A stretch of DNA of 64,000 nucleotides, from positions 62,001 through 126,000 of the forward strand of contig NZ_JMQI01000051.1 of NCBI RefSeq assembly GCF_000695625.1, given 5' to 3'. The notes under the pieces were generated by a model. The model had not been told where the DNA came from. It worked only from the letters and a program-made list of their open reading frames with translations, and searched no databases. This document shows positions 38,536-46,938 of this stretch, piece by piece (the first letter of the stretch is position 1; every line of letters starts with the position of its first letter). This DNA comes from Amycolatopsis rifamycinica (GTDB lineage Bacteria; Actinomycetota; Actinomycetes; Mycobacteriales; Pseudonocardiaceae). A program made the translations under genes and the position numbers.

Positions 38536-39519
38536 GTGTCCACCGCACGCGCCGAACGGCTGGTCAATCTGGTGCTGGCCCTGTTGTCCACCCGGCAGTA
38601 CCTCACCGCCGAGCGGATCCGCGGCATCGTGCCCGGATACGGTGACGCGGCCAGCGACGAGGCGTACTTCCGGATGTTCGAGCGGGACAAGACGGAGCTG
38701 CGCGAGCTGGGCATCCCCCTGGAGACCGGCCGCAACTCCGCGTTCGACGCGATCGAGGGCTACCGCATCGCCCGCCGCGACTACGAGCTGGGCGAGATCG
38801 ACCTCGCCCCCGACGAAGCCGCCGCCGTCGCGCTGGCCTCCCGGCTGTGGGACTCCCCGGAGCTGACCGGGCAGGCGCAGGGCGCGCTCGTGAAGCTGCG
38901 CGCCGCCGGCCTGGAGGTCGACGACCAGGCGCCCACCGTGGTCGAGCCGCGCGTGCGGGCCGAACCGGCGTTCGGGCCGCTGCTGGCCGCGGTCCAGAAC
39001 GGCCAGGCCGTCCGCTTCGAGTACCGCCGCAGCGGTTCGCCGGAGCGGATGATGCGGACCCTGGAACCGTGGGGCGTGGTCTCGTGGCGGGCCCGCTGGT
39101 ACGTGGTCGGGCACGACCGCGACCGCGGCGCCACCCGCTGCTTCCGCCTGTCCCGCGTCACCGGCCAGGTCCGCGCGGTCGGGAAGCCCGGCGAGGTGCG
39201 GCGCCCCGAGGGCGTCAACCTGCTCAAGCTGGTCACCTCGACGGTCGACAGCGAACCGGCCCCGGTCACCGTCGCGCGCCTGTGGGTCGCCGACGGCCGC
39301 GCGGCCGGGGTCCGCCGCCGCGGCACCGTGGTCGGCCGCGCCACCGTCGACGGCGAAGAAGGCGACCTCGTCGAGATCGGCCTGCTCTACCCCGAGTCGG
39401 CCGCCGACTGGATCAGCGCGCAGGGCCCCGACGTCGTCGTGTTCGAACCCGACGTACTGGCCAAGAGCGTGCAGGACCGCCTCGAAGCCGTCGTCGCCCG
39501 GCAGGGGAGTGCGCGGTGA
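38536..39519 (+). CDS. pafB: WYL-domain transcriptional activator subunit PafB
   Basis: 327 residues. An N-terminal winged HTH (RAERLVNLVLALLSTRQYLT, residues 4-75) precedes a WYL domain (AVRFEYRRSGSPER and WYVVGHDRDR, near 160-210) and the WCX extension. With PafC it activates the LexA-independent DNA-damage regulon in mycobacteria. The GTG at 38536 follows TAGGCT (38523-38528) by seven bases, which points to a leaderless mRNA. The hexamer overlaps the HxlR stop codon. pafC overlaps its end (GTGA). Confidence 0.95.
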   Translation: MSTARAERLVNLVLALLSTRQYLTAERIRGIVPGYGDAASDEAYFRMFERDKTELRELGIPLETGRNSAFDAIEGYRIARRDYELGEIDLAPDEAAAVALASRLWDSPELTGQAQGALVKLRAAGLEVDDQAPTVVEPRVRAEPAFGPLLAAVQNGQAVRFEYRRSGSPERMMRTLEPWGVVSWRARWYVVGHDRDRGATRCFRLSRVTGQVRAVGKPGEVRRPEGVNLLKLVTSTVDSEPAPVTVARLWVADGRAAGVRRRGTVVGRATVDGEEGDLVEIGLLYPESAADWISAQGPDVVVFEPDVLAKSVQDRLEAVVARQGSAR

Positions 39520-40496
39520 GCGGGTCGACCGACCGGATGCCGAGGCTGCTCGCGCTCGTGCCGTACCTGCTCGCGCGCCCGGGCGTCCGCATCGACGACG
39601 CGGCGCAGGACTTCGACGTCACGCCGAAGCAGCTGCGCAAGGACCTCGAGCTGCTGTGGATGTGCGGGCTGCCCGGCTACGGCCCCGGCGACCTGATCGA
39701 CCTGTCCTTCGAGGGTGACACGATCGTCGTCACCCACGACGCCGGGATGAGCCGCCCGCTGCGGCTGACCGGCGGCGAGGCGACCGCGCTGCTGGTGGCG
39801 CTGCGGGCACTGGCCGAGACGCCGGGCGTGGTCGACGGCGACGCCGTCCGCCGCTCCATCGCGAAGATCGAGGCCGCCGCCGGGCAGGCCCAGCCGGCCG
39901 GCGTGGTCGTCGGCGGGGGAGTGCGCGAGGGCGAGAAGACCGCGCGGACCCGCGAGGAGGTCGCCCGCGCCCTGCAGGACGGGCGTGCGCTGCGGATCCG
40001 CTACTACACCGCCTCGAAGGACCAGATCACCGAGCGCACGGTCGACCCGATGCGGCTGCTGATCGTCCAGGCGGTCGGCTACCTCGAGGCCTGGTGCCGC
40101 CGCGCCGAGGGCGTCCGGCTGTTCCGGCTCGACCGGATCGACGAGCTGACCGTCCTCGGCGAGCCGTCGCGCCCGCCCGCGCACGCGCACCCCACCGACC
40201 TCTCCGACGGCGTCTTCCGCGAGCGTCCCGACCAGCGGGAGGCCGTCCTGGTCCTCGACCCGGACGCACGCTGGGTAGCCGAGTACTACCCGTGCGAGGA
40301 GCTCGACGAGCTCGACGGCGGCCGCCTGCGGATCCGGATGCGCTACGCCGACCAGTCGTGGATGGTGCGCCTGGTGCTGGGCCTGGGCGGGGAAGCGCTG
40401 GTGGAGAGCCCGGCCGACCTCGCGTCCGACGTCGGTCGCCGGGCCGCCGACGCCGTGGCCCGAGCCCGTCACCTTCCGTCAACCTGCGGCCACTAG
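39516..40496 (+). CDS. pafC: WYL-domain transcriptional activator subunit PafC
   Basis: 326 residues. An N-terminal HTH (LLALVPYLLARPGVRIDDAA, QLRKDLELLWMCGLPG) precedes a WYL domain (ALRIRYYTASKDQITERTVD, AWCRRAEGVRLFRLDRI) and the WCX region. It is the partner of PafB, coupled by a 4-bp overlap; the two act as a heterodimer in mycobacteria. Proteasome mutants accumulate DNA-damage proteins, so the location beside the Pup system is meaningful but not mechanistic. Confidence 0.95.
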   Translation: MSGSTDRMPRLLALVPYLLARPGVRIDDAAQDFDVTPKQLRKDLELLWMCGLPGYGPGDLIDLSFEGDTIVVTHDAGMSRPLRLTGGEATALLVALRALAETPGVVDGDAVRRSIAKIEAAAGQAQPAGVVVGGGVREGEKTARTREEVARALQDGRALRIRYYTASKDQITERTVDPMRLLIVQAVGYLEAWCRRAEGVRLFRLDRIDELTVLGEPSRPPAHAHPTDLSDGVFRERPDQREAVLVLDPDARWVAEYYPCEELDELDGGRLRIRMRYADQSWMVRLVLGLGGEALVESPADLASDVGRRAADAVARARHLPSTCGH

Positions 40497-40505
40497 GCTG
40501 ACGGC

Positions 40506-40718
40506 GTGCCGTACCTGCCCACCGCCGCGCTCATCGTGCTCGGCCTCGCCGTCCTCGTGGTCCTGCTGGTGCGGACCGTCAAGGTCTTGCGTGCTTTCCG
40601 GCAGACCGCAAGCATGGTGGCTACGAACACCCAGGACCGGGCGGGGCTCGTCCGTGCCCGGTCGGCGGCATTGCGCGTCGCGTTCGCGCAGCGCCGCCGC
40701 CACCCGGAAAACCAGTAA
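40506..40718 (+). CDS. small single-pass membrane protein between pafC and tatA
   Basis: 70 residues. There is one N-terminal transmembrane helix (TAALIVLGLAVLVVLLVRTV) and a very basic C-terminal tail (RARSAALRVAFAQRRRHPENQ). TAGGCT at 40494-40499 is six bases before the GTG, so it has its own leaderless promoter within the last codons of pafC. It may travel with the Tat genes, but I know no function. Confidence 0.72.
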   Translation: MPYLPTAALIVLGLAVLVVLLVRTVKVLRAFRQTASMVATNTQDRAGLVRARSAALRVAFAQRRRHPENQ

Positions 40719-40749
40719 CATCCCTACCAGACGCAGATAGGAGGCCACC

Positions 40750-41064
40750 ATGCTGAACGGATTGCAGCCGTGGCATTTGATCATCTTGGTGCTCGTCGTC
40801 GTGCTGCTGTTCGGGGCCAAGAGGCTTCCCGACGCGGCCCGGTCCATCGGCAAGTCCATGAAGATCTTCAAGGCCGAGACCAAGGACCTCACCGGCGACA
40901 AGACCGCGGCGCACGAAGACGCCGAGCCCGCCGTGACGAAGCAGATCCCGGCCACGCCCGCTACGCCCGTTTCGACCGACCAGCAGGTCGCCGACCTGCA
41001 GCGTCAGCTCGACGAACTGAAGAAGCAGCAGGCGGCCGAGCAGCCGCAGAAGAACGTCAGCTGA
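40750..41064 (+). CDS. tatA: Sec-independent translocase subunit TatA
   Basis: 104 residues with AGGAGG eight bases upstream. The short membrane helix ([19 protein letters not shown]) and the following amphipathic helix ([15 protein letters not shown]) are typical of TatA. The C-terminal half is acidic and Gln-rich and disordered. It forms the pore for folded proteins with RR signal peptides, such as the GtaA-like protein encoded at 51854. Confidence 0.95.
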   Translation: MLNGLQPWHLIILVLVVVLLFGAKRLPDAARSIGKSMKIFKAETKDLTGDKTAAHEDAEPAVTKQIPATPATPVSTDQQVADLQRQLDELKKQQAAEQPQKNVS

Positions 41065-41151
41065 GCGGCTCCGGCCCCACCCGGTCCCCCGTCCACGGAG
41101 CGCGCCGAGCCCGGCGCGCTCCGGCGGACTCCGACGAGAACGGAACAACCC

Positions 41152-42123
41152 GTGGCGGAATCCGCCTCCGGAAACGGTGACAGCCGCCGGTCGAAGCGGC
41201 GCAAGCGCAGCCGTCGGGCGAATCCCGACGGCACGATGACGCTCATCGAGCACATCTACGAGTTCCGCCGCCGCCTCGGCTTCGCACTGCTCGCGGTGGT
41301 CGTCGGCGGGATCATCGGGTTCATCTGGTTCGGCACCAAGATCGGTCCGATCCCGTCGCTGGGCGACCTCGTCAAGGACCCGTACTGCGCCATCCCGCCG
41401 GATCGGCGGCTCGACAGCGCCGCCGGGTGCCGCCTGCTGCAGACCGTGCCGTTCGAGGCGTTCATGACGCAGCTGAAGGTCGGCATCGCGGCCGGGGCCG
41501 TGCTCCTCTCGCCGGCCTGGCTGTACCAGCTCTGGGCGTTCATCGCGCCCGGCCTGTACAGCAAGGAGCGCAAGTACGCGCTGACGTTCGTCGGGTTCGC
41601 GTCGGTGCTGTTCGCCGCGGGCGCCGTGCTCGCCTACATCCTCTTCCCGCACGCCCTGCAGCTGCTGATGGGCTTCGGCCAGGACGCGTTCGTCACCGCG
41701 CTGACAGCGGACAAGTACATCTCGTTCCTGCTGTCGCTGCTGATCATCTTCGGCATCAGCTTCGAGCTCCCGCTGCTGGTGGTGATGCTCAACCGCGTCG
41801 GCGTGGTCAAGTACGCGCAGCTGAAGAAGTGGCGGCGCGGCATCGTGTTCGCGCTGTTCGTCTTCGCGGCGTTCGCCACCCCCGGCTCGGACCCGTTCTC
41901 CATGCTCGGCCTGGCCGGCGCGCTCACCGTGCTGTTCGAGATCGCCGTGCAGATGGCCCGCTTCCACGACCGCAAGCTCGAGAAGGCCCGCGGTGACGAG
42001 GGCTGGGACCAGCTCGCCGACGACGAAGCCGCGCCGTTCGACTACACGCCGAGCACCATCGACGACGAGCCGTCCACCCCGACCGCGTCCGGTGGCCGCT
42101 CGAGCACCGACGACGTCACCTAG
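41152..42123 (+). CDS. tatC: Sec-independent translocase subunit TatC
   Basis: 323 residues with six transmembrane segments. Diagnostic parts are TLIEHIYEFRRRL at the first cytoplasmic end, PFEAFMTQLKVGI, SPAWLYQLWAFIAPGLYSKE and the pre-helix SFELPLLVVMLNRVGVV. It recognises twin-Arg signals. It has a basic N-terminal extension (SRRSKRRKRSRR) and a 55-residue acidic tail. It is in operon with tatA. Its TAG overlaps the next GTG by one base. Confidence 0.96.
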   Translation: MAESASGNGDSRRSKRRKRSRRANPDGTMTLIEHIYEFRRRLGFALLAVVVGGIIGFIWFGTKIGPIPSLGDLVKDPYCAIPPDRRLDSAAGCRLLQTVPFEAFMTQLKVGIAAGAVLLSPAWLYQLWAFIAPGLYSKERKYALTFVGFASVLFAAGAVLAYILFPHALQLLMGFGQDAFVTALTADKYISFLLSLLIIFGISFELPLLVVMLNRVGVVKYAQLKKWRRGIVFALFVFAAFATPGSDPFSMLGLAGALTVLFEIAVQMARFHDRKLEKARGDEGWDQLADDEAAPFDYTPSTIDDEPSTPTASGGRSSTDDVT

Positions 42124-43004
42124 TGGGGATCCACGCCGCGCTCGCCGTGCACCCGGCGTCGGGGCACGGCGCCGCCGCCCGGATCGCCGGCACCGTCGCC
42201 GAGCGGCTGCGCACGGCGGTCGATCGGCTCGACGTGCTGGTCGCCAACACCGTCGAGGAGTCCCGCGCGCTGATGCGGTCCTCCCACGCCGCCGGGCTCG
42301 ACGTGCTGATCGTGCTCGGCGGGGACGGCGCCGCCCACCAGGGCGTCCAGTTCTGCGCGAACCACGACGTCGCGCTCGGCCTGGTCCCGGCGGGCACCGG
42401 CAACGACTTCGCCCGCGCCCTCGGCATCCCCGGCGAACCGCTCCCGGCGGTCGACGCGCTGGTCGCGGCCCTGCGTTCGGGCGCCCGGCGGCGCATCGAC
42501 CTCGGCCGCGCCGGCGACACGTGGTTCGCGACGGTGCTGTGCGCGGGGTTCGACGCGAGCGTCAACGAACGCGCCAACCGGATGCGCTGGCCGTCCGGGC
42601 CACGCCGCTACGACGTCGCGATCCTGGCCGAGCTGGCGGCGTTCCGCTCGCGCCCGGTCATCGTCGACACCGGCACCGGCCGGCTCGAGCTCGACGCGAC
42701 CCTCGTGGCGATCGGCAACACCCGCTTCTACGGCGGCGGCGTCCCGATCTGCCCGACGGCCGACCCCGAGGACGGCGTCTTCGACGTCACGATCATCGGC
42801 CACGCCACCCGCCGGGGCCTGGTGCGCATGCTCCCGGGCCTGCGCACGGGCCGGCACGTGACCCACCCGGCGGTCCGCACGCTGCGCGCCCGCTCGGTGA
42901 CCCTCGACGGCAACACCTGGCCCGCCTACGCCGACGGGGAACCCCAAGGCACCGTCCCGGTGACGGCCAGCTGCGTGCCGGGCGCGCTCACCGTCCTCGC
43001 CTGA
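42123..43004 (+). CDS. diacylglycerol kinase-family lipid kinase (YegS/DgkB type)
   Basis: 293 residues. The DAGK catalytic motifs VHPASGHG, LIVLGGDGAAHQG and LVPAGTGNDFARALG are all present. C-terminal beta-rich domain features such as GNTRFYGGGVPICPTADPEDG belong to YegS/YtlR-type kinases. It is probably a soluble lipid kinase acting on diacylglycerol or a related lipid. It is translationally coupled to tatC. It is the second lipid kinase of the window, after the PAP2 fusion. A perfect palindrome follows its stop. Confidence 0.9.
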   Translation: MGIHAALAVHPASGHGAAARIAGTVAERLRTAVDRLDVLVANTVEESRALMRSSHAAGLDVLIVLGGDGAAHQGVQFCANHDVALGLVPAGTGNDFARALGIPGEPLPAVDALVAALRSGARRRIDLGRAGDTWFATVLCAGFDASVNERANRMRWPSGPRRYDVAILAELAAFRSRPVIVDTGTGRLELDATLVAIGNTRFYGGGVPICPTADPEDGVFDVTIIGHATRRGLVRMLPGLRTGRHVTHPAVRTLRARSVTLDGNTWPAYADGEPQGTVPVTASCVPGALTVLA

Positions 43005-43006
43005 CC

Positions 43007-43030
43007 GGGCACTTTCCCGGGAAAGTGCCC
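43007..43030. terminator. 24-bp perfect palindrome after the lipid kinase gene
   Basis: Arms GGGCACTTTCCC and GGGAAAGTGCCC meet with no spacer, at 43007-43030, two bases after the stop codon. As RNA it would form a strong hairpin and could end the tatA-tatC-kinase transcript. The lack of a loop and its exactness also suit a protein-binding or dispersed repeat. Confidence 0.6.
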
Positions 43031-43080
43031 GCTCCGGGGGCGCCGGGCTAGCTGTGATGTCCAGGGAAGTTGTCCCCTTC

Positions 43081-43176
43081 GTGTCCCACCCTAACGCCAC
43101 CCTGACCCCACGAACGCGGTTGCGACTGGCCCGCCTGATCGTCGACCAGGGCCGGACCTGCGCCGCAGCGGCGATC
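43081..43176 (+). pseudogene. remnant of an IS481-family transposase N-terminus
   Basis: GTG 43081 begins VSHPNATLTPRTRLRLARLI followed by VDQGRTCAAAA. This resembles the first 30 residues of IS481 transposases (the pattern S-H-x-N-A-x-L-T-P-x-x-R-L-x-L plus the start of the first HTH). Homology stops near 43175 and no DDE domain follows. It looks like a decayed insertion-sequence end between tatC-kinase and helY. Confidence 0.5.
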
Positions 43177-43251
43177 ATGAACATCTTCGCCGCTTCGGTG
43201 CCACTTCCCATCCGGAGGCCTTCACCTGTCAGCCCGACAGGCCGCGCACAC

Positions 43252-43827
43252 CTAACGGTCGTAGCCGCCCGCCCTGGCCACCAGGTGCCGGAAGTGGTCC
43301 GGCGTGAGCAGCCGGCCCGAGTCGGCGAAGTAGACGCCGCCGCAGCGGTGGCAGAACCAGCCCTGCTCCCACACCTGCCGGGCCGCCGGCACCCCGCGCC
43401 GCTGCCGCCGGTGCGCCCGGACCCGCCGCACGTAGAGCCAGACCAGCACCCCCGCGGCGACGTAGACCGCGAACGCCGGCAACGAGAGCACCGCGAAGCC
43501 CAGCACCTTCGCGGCCGCGCCGCCCGGCGGCGGGTCGTCGGACGCCGAGAACGGCAGCAGCAGGAAACAGCTGCCCACCAGCGCCAGCGCGATCACCGCG
43601 GCCAGCAGGCCGCCGCCGCGGCGCGGGGGAGGGTAGGGGTCGAGGGAGCGGGCGACCGCGGTCACCGAAACCCCGCTGATCTGGCTGCTCGTGTAGACGA
43701 GGCCGTCGCCGATCGGCACGGCCACCGACGGGCCCTGACCGCGGAAGAAGGAATGCCCGCCGTGGTAGACCGCGGGCACGTGCTGCACCTGGTCCAGCGA
43801 GCCGCAGCTCGGGCACGGTTCCGTCAT
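43252..43827 (-). CDS. membrane protein with zinc ribbons at both ends
   Basis: 191 residues. A CPSC motif is at residues 5-8. Two transmembrane helices follow (LLAAVIALALVGSCFLLLPF and VLGFAVLSLPAFAVYVAAGV). Then a basic loop (RRVRAHRRQRR) and a C-terminal CHRCGGVYF knuckle. The four Cys could make one zinc site if both ends are cytoplasmic. I do not recognise the family. It is divergent from helY, and its upstream region holds the third GTATAACGACCTATGC motif. Confidence 0.75.
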   Translation of the reverse strand: MTEPCPSCGSLDQVQHVPAVYHGGHSFFRGQGPSVAVPIGDGLVYTSSQISGVSVTAVARSLDPYPPPRRGGGLLAAVIALALVGSCFLLLPFSASDDPPPGGAAAKVLGFAVLSLPAFAVYVAAGVLVWLYVRRVRAHRRQRRGVPAARQVWEQGWFCHRCGGVYFADSGRLLTPDHFRHLVARAGGYDR

Positions 43828-43876
43828 GCCCGCTCCGACGCGGCCGGACGCGAACCGGTTCCGCGGTCTTCGTCGT

Positions 43877-43893
43877 CGTATAACGACCTATGC
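43877..43893. promoter_or_regulatory. GTATAACGAYCTATAC motif, copy 3
   Basis: CGTATAACGACCTATGC lies 50 bp upstream of the zinc-ribbon gene start and 57 bp before helY. It differs from copy 2 at one position (TATGC for TATAC). Confidence 0.5.
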
Positions 43894-43949
43894 GGCGGGT
43901 CGACGCACGCAACGTGCGAACTGTCGGAGGGGTGTGAAACCCTGACGAG

Positions 43950-46781
43950 GTGGCCAGTAGCCCTTCTCCGTCCCCGGCCGAGGCCTATGCGGCCTCCGCG
44001 CGCCGCGGGCAGTACCCCCAGCTGACGCGCTTCGCCGCGGAGGTGTCCTTCGAGTTCGACCAGTTCCAGATCCGCGGGTGCGAGGCCCTCGAGGACGGCC
44101 ACGGCGTGCTGGTCTGCGCGCCGACCGGGGCGGGCAAGACCGTGGTCGGCGAGTTCGCCGTGCACCTGGCGCTCGCCGAAGGCCGCAAGTGCTTCTACAC
44201 GACGCCGATCAAGGCGCTGTCGAACCAGAAGTACGCCGACCTCGTGGCGCGCTACGGCACCGACGCCGTCGGCCTGCTGACCGGGGACACCTCGATCAAC
44301 GGCAACGCGCAGGTGGTCGTGATGACCACCGAGGTGCTGCGCAACATGCTCTACGCCGGGTCGTCCACGATCAACGATCTCGGGTACGTCGTGATGGACG
44401 AGGTCCACTACCTCGCCGACCGGTTCCGCGGCGCGGTGTGGGAAGAGGTGATCCTGCACCTGCCCGAGTACGTCCGCGTGGTCGGGCTGTCGGCGACGGT
44501 CAGCAACGCCGAGGAGTTCGGCGAGTGGCTGGTGGAGGTCCGGGGCGACACGACCGTGGTCGTCGACGAGCACCGGCCGGTGCCGCTGTGGCAGCACATG
44601 CTGGTCGGGAACCGGCTGCTGGACCTGTTCGCCGGCGACGACGTGCACGCGCCGGGCGCCGAGCTGCGGATCAACCCGACGCTGCTGCGGCGGACCGAGG
44701 AGATCGGCCGCCAGTACGCGCCGGCGGGGTTCCGCGGGCCGCGGGGCCGCCGGGGCGCGCCGCCGCGGATGCCGCGGTTCCGGCCGCCGTCGCGGGTGGA
44801 CGTCGTCGAGCAGCTGGACCGGGCCGGGTTGCTGCCGGCCATCGTGTTCATCTTTTCGCGGGCGGGCTGCGACGCCGCGGTGGCGCAGTGCGTCCGGTCG
44901 GGGTTGCGGCTGAACGGGCCGGGTGAGGTCGAGGAGATCCGCCGGGTCATCGAGGAGCGGACCGCGGATCTGCCCGAGGGCGATCTGGGCGTGCTGGGGT
45001 ACTGGGAGTGGCGGGAGGCGCTGGAGCGCGGGATCGCCGGGCACCACGCGGGGCTGCTGCCGGCGTTCAAGGAGACCGTGGAGGAGCTGTTCGTCCGCGG
45101 GCTGGTGAAGGTCGTGTTCGCCACGGAGACCCTGGCGCTCGGGATCAACATGCCGGCCCGCACGGTCGTGCTCGAGCGGCTGGTGAAGTACAACGGCGAG
45201 GCGCACGTCGATCTGACGCCGGGGGAGTACACGCAGCTCACCGGCCGGGCCGGGCGGCGGGGCATCGACGTGGAGGGGCACGCGGTCGTCGCGTGGCAGC
45301 CGGGGGTGGACCCGAAGCAGGTCGCCGGGCTGGCCTCGACGCGGACCTACCCCCTGCGGTCGTCGTTCCGGCCGGGCTACAACATGGCGGTCAACCTGGT
45401 GGCGCAGGTGGGGGCGGCCGAGGCGCGTGAGCTGCTGGAGCAGTCGTTCGCGCAGTTCCAGGCGGACCGGTCGGTGGTGGGGACCGCGCGCCGGATCGAG
45501 CGGAACAAGGAAGCCCTGAAGGGCTACACGGCCGCGGTGACCGGCGACTTCGACGAGATGCTGGAGTACGTCGAGCTGCGGGCGAAGATTTCGGCGCGGG
45601 AAAAGGCGCTGTCGCGGCAGAACACGGCCGTGCGGCGGGCCGGGACGGCCGAGTCGCTGGAGAAGCTGCGCAAGGGTGACGTCATCGCGGTGCCCGCCGG
45701 GCGGCGGGCGGGGCTGGCCGTGGTGGTCGATCCGGGGCTGGACCCGATCCGGGAGCCGCGTCCGGTGGTGGTGACCGAGGACCGGTGGTCGGGGCCCTTG
45801 TCGGTGGCGGACTTCCCGGCGCCGGTGGAGGTGCTGGGGCGGATCAAGCTGCCCAAGCACGTGGAGCTGCGGTCGCCGCGGACGCGCCGGGACATCGCCT
45901 CGGCGTTGCGGGACGCCGGGATCGCGCTGCCGGGCCGGCAGAAGCGGCGTGCCGGGGCGAACGAAGACGGTGAGCTGGCGGCCCTGCGGCGGGCGCTGCG
46001 GGCGCACCCGTGCCACGGGCTGGCCGAGCGCGAGGCGAACCTGCGCTGGGTGGAGCGGTACCAGCGGCTCGCGGCCGAAACGCAGCAGCTGGAGCGGAAG
46101 GTCGCGGCGACGACGCACTCGCTGGCGCGGGCGTTCGACCGGATCCTGGCGCTGCTGGGTGAGCGCGGCTATCTGGCCGTGGCGCGAAGCGCCTCCGTTG
46201 AGGGTGGTGGCGGAGGCGTGGATGGATCGGGGCCGGAGCCGGCGGGGGACGGCGAGGACCGCGTCACCGAGCACGGCCGGCGGCTGACGCGGCTCTACAG
46301 CGAGTCGGACCTGCTGGCCGCGGAGTGCATCCGGCACGGCGTGTGGCGGAAGCTCAACCCGCCCGAGCTGGCCGCGGTCGTGTCGACGCTGGTGTTCGAG
46401 GCGCGACGGGACACCGCCGGGGAGCCGCGGCTGCCGGGCGGGGCGGTGCCGGAGGCGTGGCAGGAGACGGCGCGGCTGTGGGTCGAGCTGACCGAGGACG
46501 AGCGGCGGCACCGGCTCGACCGGACCCGGGAGCCCGACGCCGGGTTCGCCTGGCCGGTTTACCGCTGGGCCCGCGGTGAATCCCTGGAGAAGGTGCTGAC
46601 CGCGGCCGAGGCCAACGGGCAGGAGCTGTCGGCCGGTGACTTCGTGCGGTGGTCGCGTCAGGTGATCGACCTGCTGGACCAGATCCGGGACGTGCTGGGC
46701 AAGGCCGATCCGGTGGGTGCGACAGCGGCCGAAGCGGTGAAGGCGCTCCGGCGCGGGGTCGTGGCCGCGGGGGCGGCGTGA
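43950..46781 (+). CDS. helY: Ski2/Mtr4-like DEAH-box RNA helicase HelY
   Basis: 943 residues. Motifs occur in order: APTGAGKT (I, near residue 57), TTPIKALSNQK (Ia), VVMDEVHYL (DEVH, II, near 150), LSATVSN (III), IVFIFSRAGCD (IV), ETLALGINMPARTVV (V) and QLTGRAGRRGID (VI). The remainder is the arch and C-terminal DSHCT region. The M. tuberculosis orthologue by order is Rv2092c. It probably acts in RNA turnover or structure remodelling. About residues 746-772 are a Gly-rich insertion that overlaps a DNA palindrome. GTG 43950 has only a weak GAGG upstream. Confidence 0.93.
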   Translation: MASSPSPSPAEAYAASARRGQYPQLTRFAAEVSFEFDQFQIRGCEALEDGHGVLVCAPTGAGKTVVGEFAVHLALAEGRKCFYTTPIKALSNQKYADLVARYGTDAVGLLTGDTSINGNAQVVVMTTEVLRNMLYAGSSTINDLGYVVMDEVHYLADRFRGAVWEEVILHLPEYVRVVGLSATVSNAEEFGEWLVEVRGDTTVVVDEHRPVPLWQHMLVGNRLLDLFAGDDVHAPGAELRINPTLLRRTEEIGRQYAPAGFRGPRGRRGAPPRMPRFRPPSRVDVVEQLDRAGLLPAIVFIFSRAGCDAAVAQCVRSGLRLNGPGEVEEIRRVIEERTADLPEGDLGVLGYWEWREALERGIAGHHAGLLPAFKETVEELFVRGLVKVVFATETLALGINMPARTVVLERLVKYNGEAHVDLTPGEYTQLTGRAGRRGIDVEGHAVVAWQPGVDPKQVAGLASTRTYPLRSSFRPGYNMAVNLVAQVGAAEARELLEQSFAQFQADRSVVGTARRIERNKEALKGYTAAVTGDFDEMLEYVELRAKISAREKALSRQNTAVRRAGTAESLEKLRKGDVIAVPAGRRAGLAVVVDPGLDPIREPRPVVVTEDRWSGPLSVADFPAPVEVLGRIKLPKHVELRSPRTRRDIASALRDAGIALPGRQKRRAGANEDGELAALRRALRAHPCHGLAEREANLRWVERYQRLAAETQQLERKVAATTHSLARAFDRILALLGERGYLAVARSASVEGGGGGVDGSGPEPAGDGEDRVTEHGRRLTRLYSESDLLAAECIRHGVWRKLNPPELAAVVSTLVFEARRDTAGEPRLPGGAVPEAWQETARLWVELTEDERRHRLDRTREPDAGFAWPVYRWARGESLEKVLTAAEANGQELSAGDFVRWSRQVIDLLDQIRDVLGKADPVGATAAEAVKALRRGVVAAGAA
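46190..46218. repeat. palindrome inside the helY coding region
   Basis: CGCCTCCG (46190-46197) and CGGAGGCG (46211-46218) form an 8-bp stem around a 13-base loop. The translated segment SVEGGGGGVDGSG interrupts an otherwise conserved junction between GYLAVA and VTEHGRRLTRLYSESD. An in-frame palindromic insertion is the simplest reading. Confidence 0.55.
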
Positions 46782-46938
46782 ACTCGGTGTTAGCCCAGCT
46801 CGGTGGCCGTGCGGGTGGTGAGCGTGGGCGCGTGTGCTCGGCTCCGACCTGTGGTTGGATCGCGGGCGACACCGTGCGTGCGCGGCTTGCCGGTGTTTCG
46901 GGGTGGACAGCGATGAGCGAAGCAGGCGGAGGCAGACG

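Noticed and set aside
43252-43950. A complete insertion sequence between tatC and helY
   Set aside because: Only an N-terminal transposase fragment is found, with no catalytic domain and no second terminal repeat.
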